From NCBI RefSeq assembly GCF_013409365.1, contig NZ_JACCBA010000001.1, forward strand, positions 992,001-1,056,000: DNA of 64,000 bases, in the 5' to 3' direction. This document shows, piece by piece, positions 24,827 to 33,891 of the stretch. The notes under the pieces are model-generated. The model had not been told where the DNA came from, made no database searches, and saw nothing but the letters and a program-made list of their open reading frames with translations. Position 1 is the first letter of the stretch; each line of letters opens with the position of its first letter. The position numbers and the translations under genes were made by a program. This stretch comes from Actinomadura luteofluorescens (GTDB lineage Bacteria > Actinomycetota > Actinomycetes > Streptosporangiales > Streptosporangiaceae).

Positions 24827-27760
24827 ATGACCGCGTCCGACATGTCCCGGCCACCAGGCCGCCGGCGGCCGATCCGCGTCCGCCCGCGCCGTCCGTACCA
24901 GGCCCTGGTCGCCGCCGGCGTCGCCGTGCTGATCGCCGGAGTCCTGTCCCTGGCGGCCCTCCGTCCCGGCGACGCCGCCGCCGACACCGTGGGTGCCGGC
25001 GGCTACACCACCACCCAGGTCGGCCCGCTGCCTTCGGGATGCGGCTCGATCTCGACCGACCCGCGCCAGTGGGTGACGGCCAACGCCCCGTCCGGCGCCG
25101 TGCCGACCAACGACTGGTGGTCGTCCATCCTGTGGAAGCGCACCAACTGCGCGTACGGCGAACCGCTGGCCGCCAACCCGCTGAGCTTCCGCGCCCAGGC
25201 CGGCGGCCTCGGGTTCTCCTACACCACGACGCCGTCGATCAGCGGCTCCGCGACCGGTCCCGGGGAGTACCACTTCCCCTACAGGGAGGACTTCGTCGCC
25301 GGAGTGGCCCAGCTGAACTCCTCCGAAGTCAAGGTCGACGGCTGGAGCGACTGGACGGTGAGCCCATATCTCAGCGACGGAGCGCGCTCCCTGCGCGCCA
25401 CGATCGGCAAGGGCCTGCCGTTCGCGTTCTTCCGCACGTCCGGAGGTAACGCGCGGATCGCCGCCTCCGGCGGGGCCACCCCGGCCGTCTGGTCCAACAG
25501 CGGTTCCTGGATCGGTTACACCATCAACGGCCACGACTACGCGGCCTACGCCCCGTCCGGAGCGACCTGGACGGTCAGCGGCTCGACGATCGGCTCGACG
25601 CTCGCCGGGAAGGACTACTTCTCCGTCGCCGTCCTGCCGACCACCGCGTCGAGCAGCGATGCCGACCGGAAGAGCCTGGCGACGGCCTACGGAAAGTCCG
25701 CCTACGACCACGTCACCGGCACAGTGGTCTCCTACCGGTATGACGAGGCGGGGAGCACCGTGACGACGACCTACAAGTTCACCACCGCCGCCATGGAAGG
25801 CGGCGGCACGGGAACGGTCGCGGCGCTGCTCCCCCACCAGTGGCGATACTTGGCGGCGGGCACCCCGCTGCCGCAGACGTACATCTCACCGCGCGGCTCC
25901 CTCAAGGTCCTCACCGGGATCGGCTCCTTCACCACCTCGATGCGGTTCCACGGTGTGCTCCCGGAGGTGCCCGCCGTCGCGGACTCCGGCGGATCCGACG
26001 CGGCCACCCTGCAGAACTACCTCGACGCCGAGAAGTCCGACCCGACCAGGCAGGTCAGCGACGACACGTACTGGACCGGCAAGGGCCTGGGGCGCGCCGC
26101 CCGCCTCGCGGAGATCGCCGACCAGACCGGGAACACGGCGGTGCGGGACGCGGCGCTGTCGGCGATCAGGTCCAAGCTCACCGACTGGTTCACCGCCCCG
26201 TCCGGGAAGACGGCGCACGTCTTCTACTACGACCGGAACTGGGGGACGCTCATCGGCTACCCGGCCTCCTACGGGTCGGACCAGGAGCTCAACGACCACC
26301 ACTTCCACTACGGCTACTACATCGCCGCGGCTGCGACCCTGGCCAAGTTCGATCCCCAGTGGGCGTCCACGGAACGGTACGGCGGAATGGTCGACCTGCT
26401 GATCCGCGACGCGAACAACTACGACCGCGCCGACACCCGGTTCCCCTACCTGCGCGACTTCGACATCTACGGCGGCCACGACTGGGCGTCGGGGCACGGG
26501 TCGTTCGCGGCGGGCAACAACCAGGAGTCGTCGTCGGAGGGCATGAACTTCGACAACGCACTGATCCAGTGGGGGCAGGCCACCGGGAACACGGCCGTCC
26601 GCGACGCGGGCATCTACATGTACACGACGCAGGCGGCGGCGATCCAGGACTACTGGTTCGACACCAAGGACCAGATCTTCCCCAGCGGCTTCCCGCACCG
26701 CGAGGTCGGCATGGTCTGGAGCGACGGCGCGGCGTACTCCACCTGGTTCTCCGCCGATCCGGCCAAGATCCAGGGCATCAACCTGCTTCCCGTCACCGGC
26801 GGCCACCTCTACCTCGGCCACGACCCGGACTACGTGCTCACCGACTACAGGGACATGCTGACCAACAGCGGAACGACCCAGCCCTCCTCCTGGACGGACA
26901 TCTGGTACGAATTCCTCGCGCTCGGCGACGGGGACAAGGCACTGGCCGACTTCCGCGCGAACAGCGGCTTCACGTCCGAGGAGGGTGAGAGCAAGGCCCA
27001 TACCTTCCACTGGGTCCGCAACCTGGCCGCACTGGGGCACGTCGACACGAGCGTCACCGCCGACAGCCCCCTGAGCAGCGTCTTCGTCAACAACGGCGCA
27101 CGCACGTACGTCGCTTCCAACATCACCTCGACGGACCGCACCGTCCACTTCTCCGACGGCACGACTCTCACTGTGCCCTCCGGCAAGACGGTCGCCTCCG
27201 GGGCGAACGAGTGGAGCGGCGGCAGCGCGACCGGAGGCGGCGACGGTGGCGGAACCCCCACGCCGACGCCGACGCCCACTGGGACGCCCTGGAAATCGAC
27301 GCTGTATCCGCAGAGCGACGGGAGCGTGCTGTCGTCCCCCGGCACGACCGGCACCGCCACCCTCGCATCGGCCGGCGGGCAGAACCACGACGGGACGCCG
27401 ACCAACCCGGTGACCTTCACCGCCAAGGGAGTGACCCTCAAATACAACAACGGCGCCACCGCCTTTGACCTCGCTGTCGACGCCGGGACCGCGGTAGCGA
27501 ACGGCCCCCAGGTGCGGATCTCCTACGACCGCACCGGGGACGGGACGTGGGACAGGGTGGAGACCTATCACTACTACGCCACCGACCCGCAGCCCGGCTA
27601 CGAGCACTACACCCAGACCGCCGGTCTGGAGTCGGCGACCGGATCTCTGGGCGACCTGGACGGCGGCACCGTCAGGATCGAGGTCTGGAACGCCATCGGC
27701 GCCAACCCGACCACCCTCGGCACCGGCGACAAGTCCGTCGTGACCCTGCCCTACAACTGA
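24827..27760 (+). CDS. Secreted GH81 endo-beta-1,3-glucanase with C-terminal glucan-binding module
   Basis: A 977-residue secreted enzyme degrading beta-1,3-glucan (laminarin, curdlan, fungal wall). An Arg-rich start and hydrophobic segment (about 25-48) with an Ala-rich cleavage region form the signal. The GH81 domain (about 55-790) carries the proposed acid D490 in NDHHFHYGYY and the Glu pair E567/E571 in NNQESSSEGMNF. A Gly-rich/PTPTPTPT linker (about 798-823) leads to a beta-sandwich of about 150 residues starting WKSTLYPQ, resembling CBM56-type beta-1,3-glucan binders. GGGAGG precedes ATG 24827. It is divergent from the sugar import operon and shares its operator, so products would be imported and cut by the GH1 enzyme. 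Confidence 0.92.
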   Translation: MTASDMSRPPGRRRPIRVRPRRPYQALVAAGVAVLIAGVLSLAALRPGDAAADTVGAGGYTTTQVGPLPSGCGSISTDPRQWVTANAPSGAVPTNDWWSSILWKRTNCAYGEPLAANPLSFRAQAGGLGFSYTTTPSISGSATGPGEYHFPYREDFVAGVAQLNSSEVKVDGWSDWTVSPYLSDGARSLRATIGKGLPFAFFRTSGGNARIAASGGATPAVWSNSGSWIGYTINGHDYAAYAPSGATWTVSGSTIGSTLAGKDYFSVAVLPTTASSSDADRKSLATAYGKSAYDHVTGTVVSYRYDEAGSTVTTTYKFTTAAMEGGGTGTVAALLPHQWRYLAAGTPLPQTYISPRGSLKVLTGIGSFTTSMRFHGVLPEVPAVADSGGSDAATLQNYLDAEKSDPTRQVSDDTYWTGKGLGRAARLAEIADQTGNTAVRDAALSAIRSKLTDWFTAPSGKTAHVFYYDRNWGTLIGYPASYGSDQELNDHHFHYGYYIAAAATLAKFDPQWASTERYGGMVDLLIRDANNYDRADTRFPYLRDFDIYGGHDWASGHGSFAAGNNQESSSEGMNFDNALIQWGQATGNTAVRDAGIYMYTTQAAAIQDYWFDTKDQIFPSGFPHREVGMVWSDGAAYSTWFSADPAKIQGINLLPVTGGHLYLGHDPDYVLTDYRDMLTNSGTTQPSSWTDIWYEFLALGDGDKALADFRANSGFTSEEGESKAHTFHWVRNLAALGHVDTSVTADSPLSSVFVNNGARTYVASNITSTDRTVHFSDGTTLTVPSGKTVASGANEWSGGSATGGGDGGGTPTPTPTPTGTPWKSTLYPQSDGSVLSSPGTTGTATLASAGGQNHDGTPTNPVTFTAKGVTLKYNNGATAFDLAVDAGTAVANGPQVRISYDRTGDGTWDRVETYHYYATDPQPGYEHYTQTAGLESATGSLGDLDGGTVRIEVWNAIGANPTTLGTGDKSVVTLPYN

Positions 27761-27796
27761 CCGCACGCCCTTTGCGGGCCTTGGACGCGGCGAGGC

Positions 27797-27840
27797 TCCT
27801 GGCAGTGCGAAGTCGACCAAGAACTACCGCACTGCCAGGA
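27797..27840. terminator. Long perfect inverted repeat after the glucanase gene
   Basis: A perfect 13-bp stem (arms TCCTGGCAGTGCG at 27797-27809 and its complement at 27828-27840) with an 18-nt loop, 37 bp after the GH81 stop and 100 bp before the rhodanese gene. It could be a terminator, though the loop is long and no T-tract follows, or an operator or a mobile-element relic. Confidence 0.45.
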
Positions 27841-27941
27841 ACTCCTCCCCGGACGGTGTCTCCGTACTGAGCACGGATGTGCCTTCTGCCGGGCCCTTGT
27901 CAGATAGAGGGCAAGGACACCCGACAGTTCGAGGTGAGGAA

Positions 27942-28337
27942 ATGAGCGGTTCCGTACGGCAGCTGGTGACTCGCGCACGAGACGAGGTGCGCAACCTGTC
28001 GGTGCCAGAGGTCGCCGACGCGCTGGAAGGCGGCGATGTGGCGCTGGTCGATCTGCGCGAGCCCGACGAGGTCCGGCGCGAGGGCGCCATCCCGGGCGCG
28101 ATTCAGGCGCCCCGTGGAATGCTGGAGTTCTGGGCGGATCCCGCCAGCCCGTACCACCGTGAGGAATTCGTCCCGTCCGCGCGGACGATCCTCTACTGCG
28201 CCTCCGGCGGCAGGTCGGCGCTGGCCGCGCAGACGCTGCAGGTGCTCGGCTACACCGACGTCGCACATCTCGACGGCGGGCTGGCCGCGTGGAAGGAGCA
28301 GGGCCGTCCGGTCACCTTCGCGGCGGGACGGCGATGA
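27942..28337 (+). CDS. Rhodanese-like sulfurtransferase domain protein
   Basis: A 131-residue single rhodanese domain. The sequence VALVDLREPDEVRREGAIPGAI leads to the catalytic Cys86 in the loop CASGGRS, then HLDGGLAAWKEQGRPV. The six-residue active loop and intact Cys suggest it carries persulfide sulfur. GAGGTGAGG precedes ATG 27942. Its stop overlaps the next start as ATGA (28334-28337), tying it to the CMD-like gene. Confidence 0.9.
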   Translation: MSGSVRQLVTRARDEVRNLSVPEVADALEGGDVALVDLREPDEVRREGAIPGAIQAPRGMLEFWADPASPYHREEFVPSARTILYCASGGRSALAAQTLQVLGYTDVAHLDGGLAAWKEQGRPVTFAAGRR

Positions 28338-28942
28338 ACGAGATCGGCTTTCTTTCGGCCCCTCCCATGACCGACGAGGCGCAGCGCATGTTCGACGAGG
28401 ACGTCGCCGACACCGGTCACGTCATGAACAACTCCAGGCTTTGGGCCTACCGGCCCGGCCTCGTCGCCGGGCTCTTCGAACTGCTTCGTGAGGCCGGCAA
28501 GGCGGCCGGGCTGGACGGCCGCGAACGCGGCATCCTCATCGCCGCGTGCGCTTCGGCCGCCGGCGACTCGTACTGCGCACTGGCCTGGGGATCCCGGCTG
28601 GCGGAGGCCGGCGACGCGGACACCGCCGCCGCCGTGCTCCGCGGCGCCGACGTCGGGCTGACCGCCCGGGAGCGGGCCCTCGCCGGTTGGGTGCGCAAGG
28701 TCGCCGTCATGCCCCACGGCACTTCTGGAGAAGACGTGCAGGAGTTGCGCGACACCGGTTGGGACGATCTCCAGGTCTTCGCGATCACGGTGTTCGCGGC
28801 GCTGCGCATCGCGTTCTCGACCGTCAACGGCGCGCTCGGCGCACGTCCGGACGCCGCCTTCCGCGCGACCGCTCCCCCGGCCGTCCTCGACGCCGTGACC
28901 TTCGGCCGTCCGATCGAGGACGAGACCTCGAAGCTCAGCTGA
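28334..28942 (+). CDS. Carboxymuconolactone decarboxylase/AhpD-fold protein
   Basis: A 202-residue all-helical protein of the CMD/AhpD superfamily (peroxidase-related type). The helix GLDGRERGILIAACASAAGDSYCALAWGSRLAEAG replaces the usual E-x-x-Y-C-x-x-C-H centre: only one Cys (SYC) remains and the proton-relay His is Gly. Disulfide reductase activity like AhpD is therefore unlikely. It is translationally coupled to a rhodanese. Start ATG 28334 was chosen for the overlap and homology; an upstream extension to 28289 lies in the rhodanese gene. Confidence 0.82.
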   Translation: MNEIGFLSAPPMTDEAQRMFDEDVADTGHVMNNSRLWAYRPGLVAGLFELLREAGKAAGLDGRERGILIAACASAAGDSYCALAWGSRLAEAGDADTAAAVLRGADVGLTARERALAGWVRKVAVMPHGTSGEDVQELRDTGWDDLQVFAITVFAALRIAFSTVNGALGARPDAAFRATAPPAVLDAVTFGRPIEDETSKLS

Positions 28943-28976
28943 CGCCTCCGGCGGGAACGCGGCCGGTCACAGGGCT

Positions 28977-31478
28977 TCAGAGCGAGGGCAACGCGGTGAG
29001 CGGAGTGCTCCGGCCGGTGGCGAGGGCCGTGGCGAAACCGGCGGGTCCGAGGCGTTCGCGGAGGACGGCCCGAAGTGGCGGCTCCGGGCTCGCGGGTGAC
29101 CTCGGGGCGAGGTTCTCGGCGGCGCCCAGCAGGATCGCTGCGCGGTCGGATCGCCCGGCCGCGTGATCGGCGTCGGCGAGCAGGAGCAGGCTCGTCACGA
29201 GCACGTTCCGGTCGCCCAGGCCGACGGCGATCTCCAGGGCCTCGGCGAGGTGCCGCCGGGCGGGCCCGTGGTCACCGGCGGAGGCGACGGCGCCGCCGAG
29301 CCCGTGGAGGCACCGTGCCGCGCAGCGCAGGTCGCCGATCTGGCGGAACTCGGATAGCAGCCGGGCGAACCGGGGTCCGGCGGCGGTGTGGTCCTCACGT
29401 GCCTGGTCGAGGCGGGCGAGGGCGAGCTCGGTGTGCAGGCGCTCGTGCTCGTTGCCGCTGGTCCCGGCCAGCCGGCCCGCCTCGGCCAGCCAGGTCGCGG
29501 CCTCGTCGAGACGGACGCGGTCCTCGATCGCGAGATTGGCCATGTGGAAGAGGCAGTTGGAGCGCTTGACCGGGTTGTGGAGTCGCTCGAAGAGGTCGGC
29601 GGCATCCGCCAGCCGGGTCAGGGCGGCCGAGGTGTCCGGCGCGGACAGCCCGAGGCAGAACAGCGCCAGAGCGCGATGCCAGTCGTCGCCCAGCCGCTCG
29701 AAAAGGGAGACGGCCCGTTCGAGGACCTCGAACTCGCTGCCCTGCTCCACCGCCGCCGCCCTCGCCGTCCAGCCGACTGCGAGCAAGGCCAGGGCCCGGT
29801 CCCGCGCAGAGGAGTTCCCGGCGCGCTCGTACGCCTGTTCGGCGAACCTCCGCGCCCGTTCGGTGTCCTGGTAATCGAGCAGGAAGGCGCAGGTGATCGC
29901 CGCTCGGACGCCCAGGGAGCCCTGCGGGAAGGGATGCTCGTCGAGCAACGTGCCGAGCCAGTCGAAGAGCTCGCCACGGGCGCCGAGCACCTCCCATCCG
30001 GTGCCGATGCCCGCGAGGAACTCCCACGCGACCTTCGTCTCCGGCTGCTGGAGAGCCCATTGCATCCCGGCCCGAAGGTCCGCCCAGTGGTGCCCGAACC
30101 AGCGGAGCGCGGCGGCCTGGTCTCGCCCGCACAGGTCGGTCAGCGCGGCCACGCCCTGCCCCAGGTGGTGGCGGGCATGCTGTTCCCGTGCCACATCGGC
30201 GGTCCCGCTCGCCTGGAGCCGCCGGTGCGCGAACTGGCGGACGCTGTCGAGCAGCCAGTACTCGGTCGTCTCGTCCCGCCGCCGACGCGAGATCAAAGAG
30301 CGGTCGAGGAGCCGCGGGAAGACCTGGACGAGGGTGGCCGCGCTCAGCGGCGGATAGCCGAGGATCCGTGTCGCGGTGTCGTAGTCGAACGCGGACGGGA
30401 ACACCGAGCAGCGTTCGAACAGCAGCCGCTCCTCGCCGCTCAGGAGCTCGTAGCTCCAGTCCAGCGCCTCCTCAAGGGTGCGGTGCCTGGCCGGTGACCC
30501 GTGCGGCCCGTCGGTCAGCACCGCGAACCGGTCGTCCAGCCGGGTCCGCAGCTCCGCCGCGGAGAACGCGCGGGTCCGGGCCGCCGCGAGCTCGATCGCC
30601 AAGGGCAGGCCGTCCAGCCTGCGGCAGATCACCGCCACGTGCCGGGCGTTGTCCGAGGTGACCTCGAAACCGGGCGAGACCGCGGCGGCGCGGTCGGCGA
30701 ACAGCCGCGCGGACGCCGCGCTCAGCACGGCCGCCGGATCGTCGCCCTCCTCGGGGACCGGAAGCGGCGGGACCTCGTACACGACCTCCCCCGCCACCCG
30801 CAGCGGCCCGTGGCTGGTGGCCAGCACATGGAGGCCGCGCGTGGTGGCCAGCAGATCCGCGAGCAGCGCCGCCGCGCCGTCGGCCACATGCTCGCAGTTG
30901 TCGGCAAGGAGCCAGTGCCGGCCCTTCGCGAGCGCGGCGCGGATCCGGGCGCGGGAGCCGCCCCCTTCCCCGTCCCCGGCGACGAGGCCGAGAGCGTCGG
31001 CGAACTCCCGCTCCACGCTCTGGCCGGGCGGGACGCGGGCGAAGTCGACCAGGACGGCGGGCGGCAGGGCGGTCACCGCGTTCGCCAGTCGCAGCGCCAG
31101 CCGGGTCTTGCCGGCCCCGGCGGGTCCCGTCAGCGTGAGCAGCCGGTTCTCGCGGACGAGCCGGTGCAGGTCGTCGATCTCCCGGCCTCGTCCGACGAAC
31201 GAGGAGATCGGCTTGGGCAGGGCGGCGGCGTCGCGGAGCGCCCTCAGCCGCTCCGCCGCCTCGACCAGGATCCGGCGGTTCGGCGCGGCCTGCCGGTCCG
31301 GGCCGCCGAGCTTGCGGAGGAGGGCCGAGACGTGGCTTTCCACGGTCCGCTCGGACACGTTCAGGGCATCGGCGATCTCCTGGTTGTGCAGGCGGTCCCC
31401 GACGAGCCAGAAGATCTCCAGCTCACGGGGCGTCACCCCCGCCGCCCGCAGCTCGTCCGGAAAGACGTCCGATCCCAC
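28977..31478 (-). CDS. LuxR-family ATPase regulator with N-terminal HTH (NB-ARC/TPR)
   Basis: An 833-residue signal-transducing ATPase (STAND) regulator. A LuxR-type HTH lies at the extreme N-terminus (about 14-60, VTPRELEIFWLVGDRLHNQEIADAL...SERTVESHVSALLRKL). It is followed by an NB-ARC-type module with Walker A GPAGAGKTR (118-126), the Walker B-like DNCEHV, the LPLAIELAAARTRAF sensor helix, and a C-terminal helical/TPR region (about 430-830). Most large LuxR ATPases carry the HTH at the C-terminus, so the order is reversed here. The ligand is unknown. It is convergent with the CMD-like gene and divergent from a small secreted protein. Confidence 0.87.
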   Translation of the reverse strand: MGSDVFPDELRAAGVTPRELEIFWLVGDRLHNQEIADALNVSERTVESHVSALLRKLGGPDRQAAPNRRILVEAAERLRALRDAAALPKPISSFVGRGREIDDLHRLVRENRLLTLTGPAGAGKTRLALRLANAVTALPPAVLVDFARVPPGQSVEREFADALGLVAGDGEGGGSRARIRAALAKGRHWLLADNCEHVADGAAALLADLLATTRGLHVLATSHGPLRVAGEVVYEVPPLPVPEEGDDPAAVLSAASARLFADRAAAVSPGFEVTSDNARHVAVICRRLDGLPLAIELAAARTRAFSAAELRTRLDDRFAVLTDGPHGSPARHRTLEEALDWSYELLSGEERLLFERCSVFPSAFDYDTATRILGYPPLSAATLVQVFPRLLDRSLISRRRRDETTEYWLLDSVRQFAHRRLQASGTADVAREQHARHHLGQGVAALTDLCGRDQAAALRWFGHHWADLRAGMQWALQQPETKVAWEFLAGIGTGWEVLGARGELFDWLGTLLDEHPFPQGSLGVRAAITCAFLLDYQDTERARRFAEQAYERAGNSSARDRALALLAVGWTARAAAVEQGSEFEVLERAVSLFERLGDDWHRALALFCLGLSAPDTSAALTRLADAADLFERLHNPVKRSNCLFHMANLAIEDRVRLDEAATWLAEAGRLAGTSGNEHERLHTELALARLDQAREDHTAAGPRFARLLSEFRQIGDLRCAARCLHGLGGAVASAGDHGPARRHLAEALEIAVGLGDRNVLVTSLLLLADADHAAGRSDRAAILLGAAENLAPRSPASPEPPLRAVLRERLGPAGFATALATGRSTPLTALPSL

Positions 31479-31912
31479 CCTTGGAGTATCCCGTCATCAA
31501 CGCGCAGACCCGCACAGGCCCTGACCCGCGCGCGCGGCGAGAGAACGAGGCCGCGCACGTCAGTGCGAGGACCCCATTCCAGGTCACCGCATCAGGCGTC
31601 AAGCCTGTAGCGCGGTTGGGACCTCTTCCAGGCGAAGACGAGGCCGGAGAGGCCCGCTCGCTCTCACCTTCTGACCGTCCACGAAAGGCTGGAGCGGGCA
31701 TGGAGTCCACCACCGCTGATGCCGGGGTCGGTCACGAGCGCGCGGTCTCCTGGGCGCCTCCCGGACGGCCGTCGCCGAACACTGCACCGATCCTAAAGCG
31801 GTGTGCACTCACCCGATAGATGTCTTATGGCGCCTCATTCAGACTTCTGAGGAAGAACTCGCTGATCCAAGAGTGGTGCGCACGAGCGCTCACCGCGAAC
31901 CAGGAGGGCCAT
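31479..31912. other. Intergenic region between the LuxR regulator and the secreted protein gene
   Basis: A 434-bp divergent spacer. Short ORFs here have neither a ribosome site nor family resemblance. No clear operator or RNA element was read; the promoters of both flanking genes must lie here. Confidence 0.4.
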
Positions 31913-32440
31913 ATGATTATGCGAACGGCGCGAATGCGGAAAAGAAGGCTCGCCGCGGTCACCGTCGCGGCATCGGCCATGCTGCTGTCGACGGTCGCCG
32001 TCGCACCGAACGCGTCCGCCGACCCCTACATCGGCCCCGGGGGCGAGCCGACGATCGACGGCATCTCGGGCCCCTGGAGGTGGATGGACCGGCCACGCGG
32101 CGAGGAGTCGCGGAACTACCTGCCCTCATGCGCCAAGTACTACGCCTGCCTGTACGTGCTCTCGAACCAGACGAGCACGAGGAACTACTGGTACGTCTTC
32201 CGGCTGTACGACGAGAAGTCCTACCGCGTCCACAACTTCAACTACGACAGCAAATACCAGTGGATCATCAACAACCAGACGGGCGACGCGGACGTGCTGA
32301 CGTTCGACGGAGGTGTGATCGGGAGCATTATCTCGTGTTATCCGGCCCCCGCCTCCGCGCCCGACCTCTCGCGGAATTTCAAGTCCGCCAACTGGTACCC
32401 CGTCTGGTCCCTGGACACGACCTATCACGACTATTGCTAG
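31913..32440 (+). CDS. Small secreted protein, possibly peptidase-inhibitor-I36-like
   Basis: A 175-residue exported protein. Signal peptide: basic MRKRRLAA, hydrophobic core and a cleavage site after PNASA (about residue 36). The mature part has four Cys, with the pair in LPSCAKYYACLYVLSNQ and two more near ISCYP and the final Cys, and many aromatic residues. The CxxxxxCLY opening resembles actinomycete I36-type inhibitors and beta/gamma-crystallin-like folds, but the match is weak and the function is not established. GGAGGG lies 4-10 nt before ATG 31913; ATG 31919 is equally possible. Confidence 0.7.
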   Translation: MIMRTARMRKRRLAAVTVAASAMLLSTVAVAPNASADPYIGPGGEPTIDGISGPWRWMDRPRGEESRNYLPSCAKYYACLYVLSNQTSTRNYWYVFRLYDEKSYRVHNFNYDSKYQWIINNQTGDADVLTFDGGVIGSIISCYPAPASAPDLSRNFKSANWYPVWSLDTTYHDYC

Positions 32441-32546
32441 CTCCCTGCCCAGGGCAGGGCACGGGCTTCGCTTTCTCCGCCGCCATCGGACTCGCCGCCG
32501 TCCTCTCACCCTCGACGGGTCATGATCGTGCGGCCGGGCGGGACCG

Positions 32547-33548
32547 TCAGACCGAGGGGTCCGACGGTCCTCGGCCGTTCCCTGCGGAACTCTGGCGGAA
32601 CTGGCGAGGGGAGAGCCCGTAGGCGGCGCGGAAGGCCTGGCTGAAGTGCGCCGGACTGGTGAAGCCCCAGCGGGCCGCGATTGCTCCGATCGGTGTGGCG
32701 GCCAGCATCGGGTCGCTCAGGTCGCGGCGGCACCGTTCCAGGCGGCGTTCGCGGATCCAGCCGGCGACGGTGATTTCTTCAGCTCGGAACAGTTGGTGCA
32801 GGTAGCTCACCGAGATGTGGTGGGCCGCGGCGATCGCGCCCGGTGTCAGATGCGCATCACCCAGGTTCGCTCGGATGAACGCGTGGATCTGCGCGAGCAA
32901 CGCGCGCCGCCGCCCGTCCGGCGGGACGGCGTTGCGGGCGTCCAGTTCGGCGGCCAGCGCCGCGGTCAGGACGTCGAGGGTCAGGGTGGACACCCGCACC
33001 GCCTCGGCCGCGCTGAAATCCTCGAGCCGCCGGGCCAGCTCCAGCAGGTACTGGGAGGCCAGCGCACCGATGCCTCGGTCACCCCGGATGCGGACCGCGC
33101 TGAGGTCCCGCAGACCCCGCTCGGGCATCGGCAGCATCGAGCGCGGAAACTGCAGCGAGAGCAGTTGGCCGCCCGCGGGGTCCCCCGATCCGAACCTGGT
33201 CAGGTAGGGACGCGAGCTGTCCCGGAGCATCAGATCACCGGTGCGCAGATCGGCCCGCCGATCAGCTTGCTCCCCCATGGCGTGACCGCGAACGGCGCAG
33301 GTCACGAAGAAGGTCTCGGGGTCGGACCGGCGGATCAGCCCGGGCGTGCGCTGGATCGTCAGCGACGTCGCCGTCAGCAGGGTCGCCTGGAGGGAGGCGG
33401 GCCCGCCGAGAGCGGTATGGGCCTGGAACGGGCCTTCCAGGTGCGGTTCGCAGCGCGCGTCCAGCGGCATCCACATCTTCGAGCTCATCTCGCGCCAGAA
33501 GGCGAACCGCTCTTTCACCGGGATATCGGCGAAGCTGACCACGTCCAT
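32547..33548 (-). CDS. AraC-family transcriptional regulator
   Basis: A 333-residue regulator. The N-terminal about 200 residues follow the AraC-binding-like type (FADIPVKERFAFWREMSSKMW...PETFFVTCAVRGHA...GDLMLRDSSRPY). The C-terminal AraC DNA-binding domain (about 222-322) has two HTHs: LTPGAIAAAHHISVSYLHQLF and PIGAIAARWGFTSPAHFSQAFRAAYG. ATG 33548 has GGTGGG upstream. It is divergent from the TetR gene, with a 343-bp gap, and its targets are not evident. Confidence 0.92.
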   Translation of the reverse strand: MDVVSFADIPVKERFAFWREMSSKMWMPLDARCEPHLEGPFQAHTALGGPASLQATLLTATSLTIQRTPGLIRRSDPETFFVTCAVRGHAMGEQADRRADLRTGDLMLRDSSRPYLTRFGSGDPAGGQLLSLQFPRSMLPMPERGLRDLSAVRIRGDRGIGALASQYLLELARRLEDFSAAEAVRVSTLTLDVLTAALAAELDARNAVPPDGRRRALLAQIHAFIRANLGDAHLTPGAIAAAHHISVSYLHQLFRAEEITVAGWIRERRLERCRRDLSDPMLAATPIGAIAARWGFTSPAHFSQAFRAAYGLSPRQFRQSSAGNGRGPSDPSV

Positions 33549-33891
33549 GACCCACCAAAGCTCTGCCGCCGTCTGGCTGGATCAGCAGCATCACCCGATC
33601 GAACTCACGAACGCAACCCGGCACCTGGGCGCGCAGGGCCGGATGACGGCGTGCAGGGCGCACGGCGCCCGGCCCGCGGTAGAAGTCGTCGTCCGCCCCT
33701 CCGACGCCGACCGGCTCCCGACGACGGTCACCGGCCATCTCGTCAGGCCGAGACGCGGACGGCGCCTTCGCCCATTCGGCGGCGCTCACCGGCGGCCCGG
33801 CGTTTGTTCTTTTCCGTCCCGGGGACTGCCGTGACACTTCTGCTGGCCTACGGTGTTGAGCACCCTTGATCCGGCGCGGAGGGCGGGCGGC
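33549..33891. other. Divergent spacer between araC-like and tetR-like genes
   Basis: A 343-bp spacer. A 96-codon plus-strand reading from 33547 lacks a ribosome site and any family pattern, so it is not called. It should contain promoters for both regulators. Confidence 0.4.

Noticed and set aside
33547..33834. A 96-codon plus-strand ORF between the AraC and TetR genes
   Set aside because: No ribosome site, no family resemblance, and biased composition typical of non-coding high-GC DNA.
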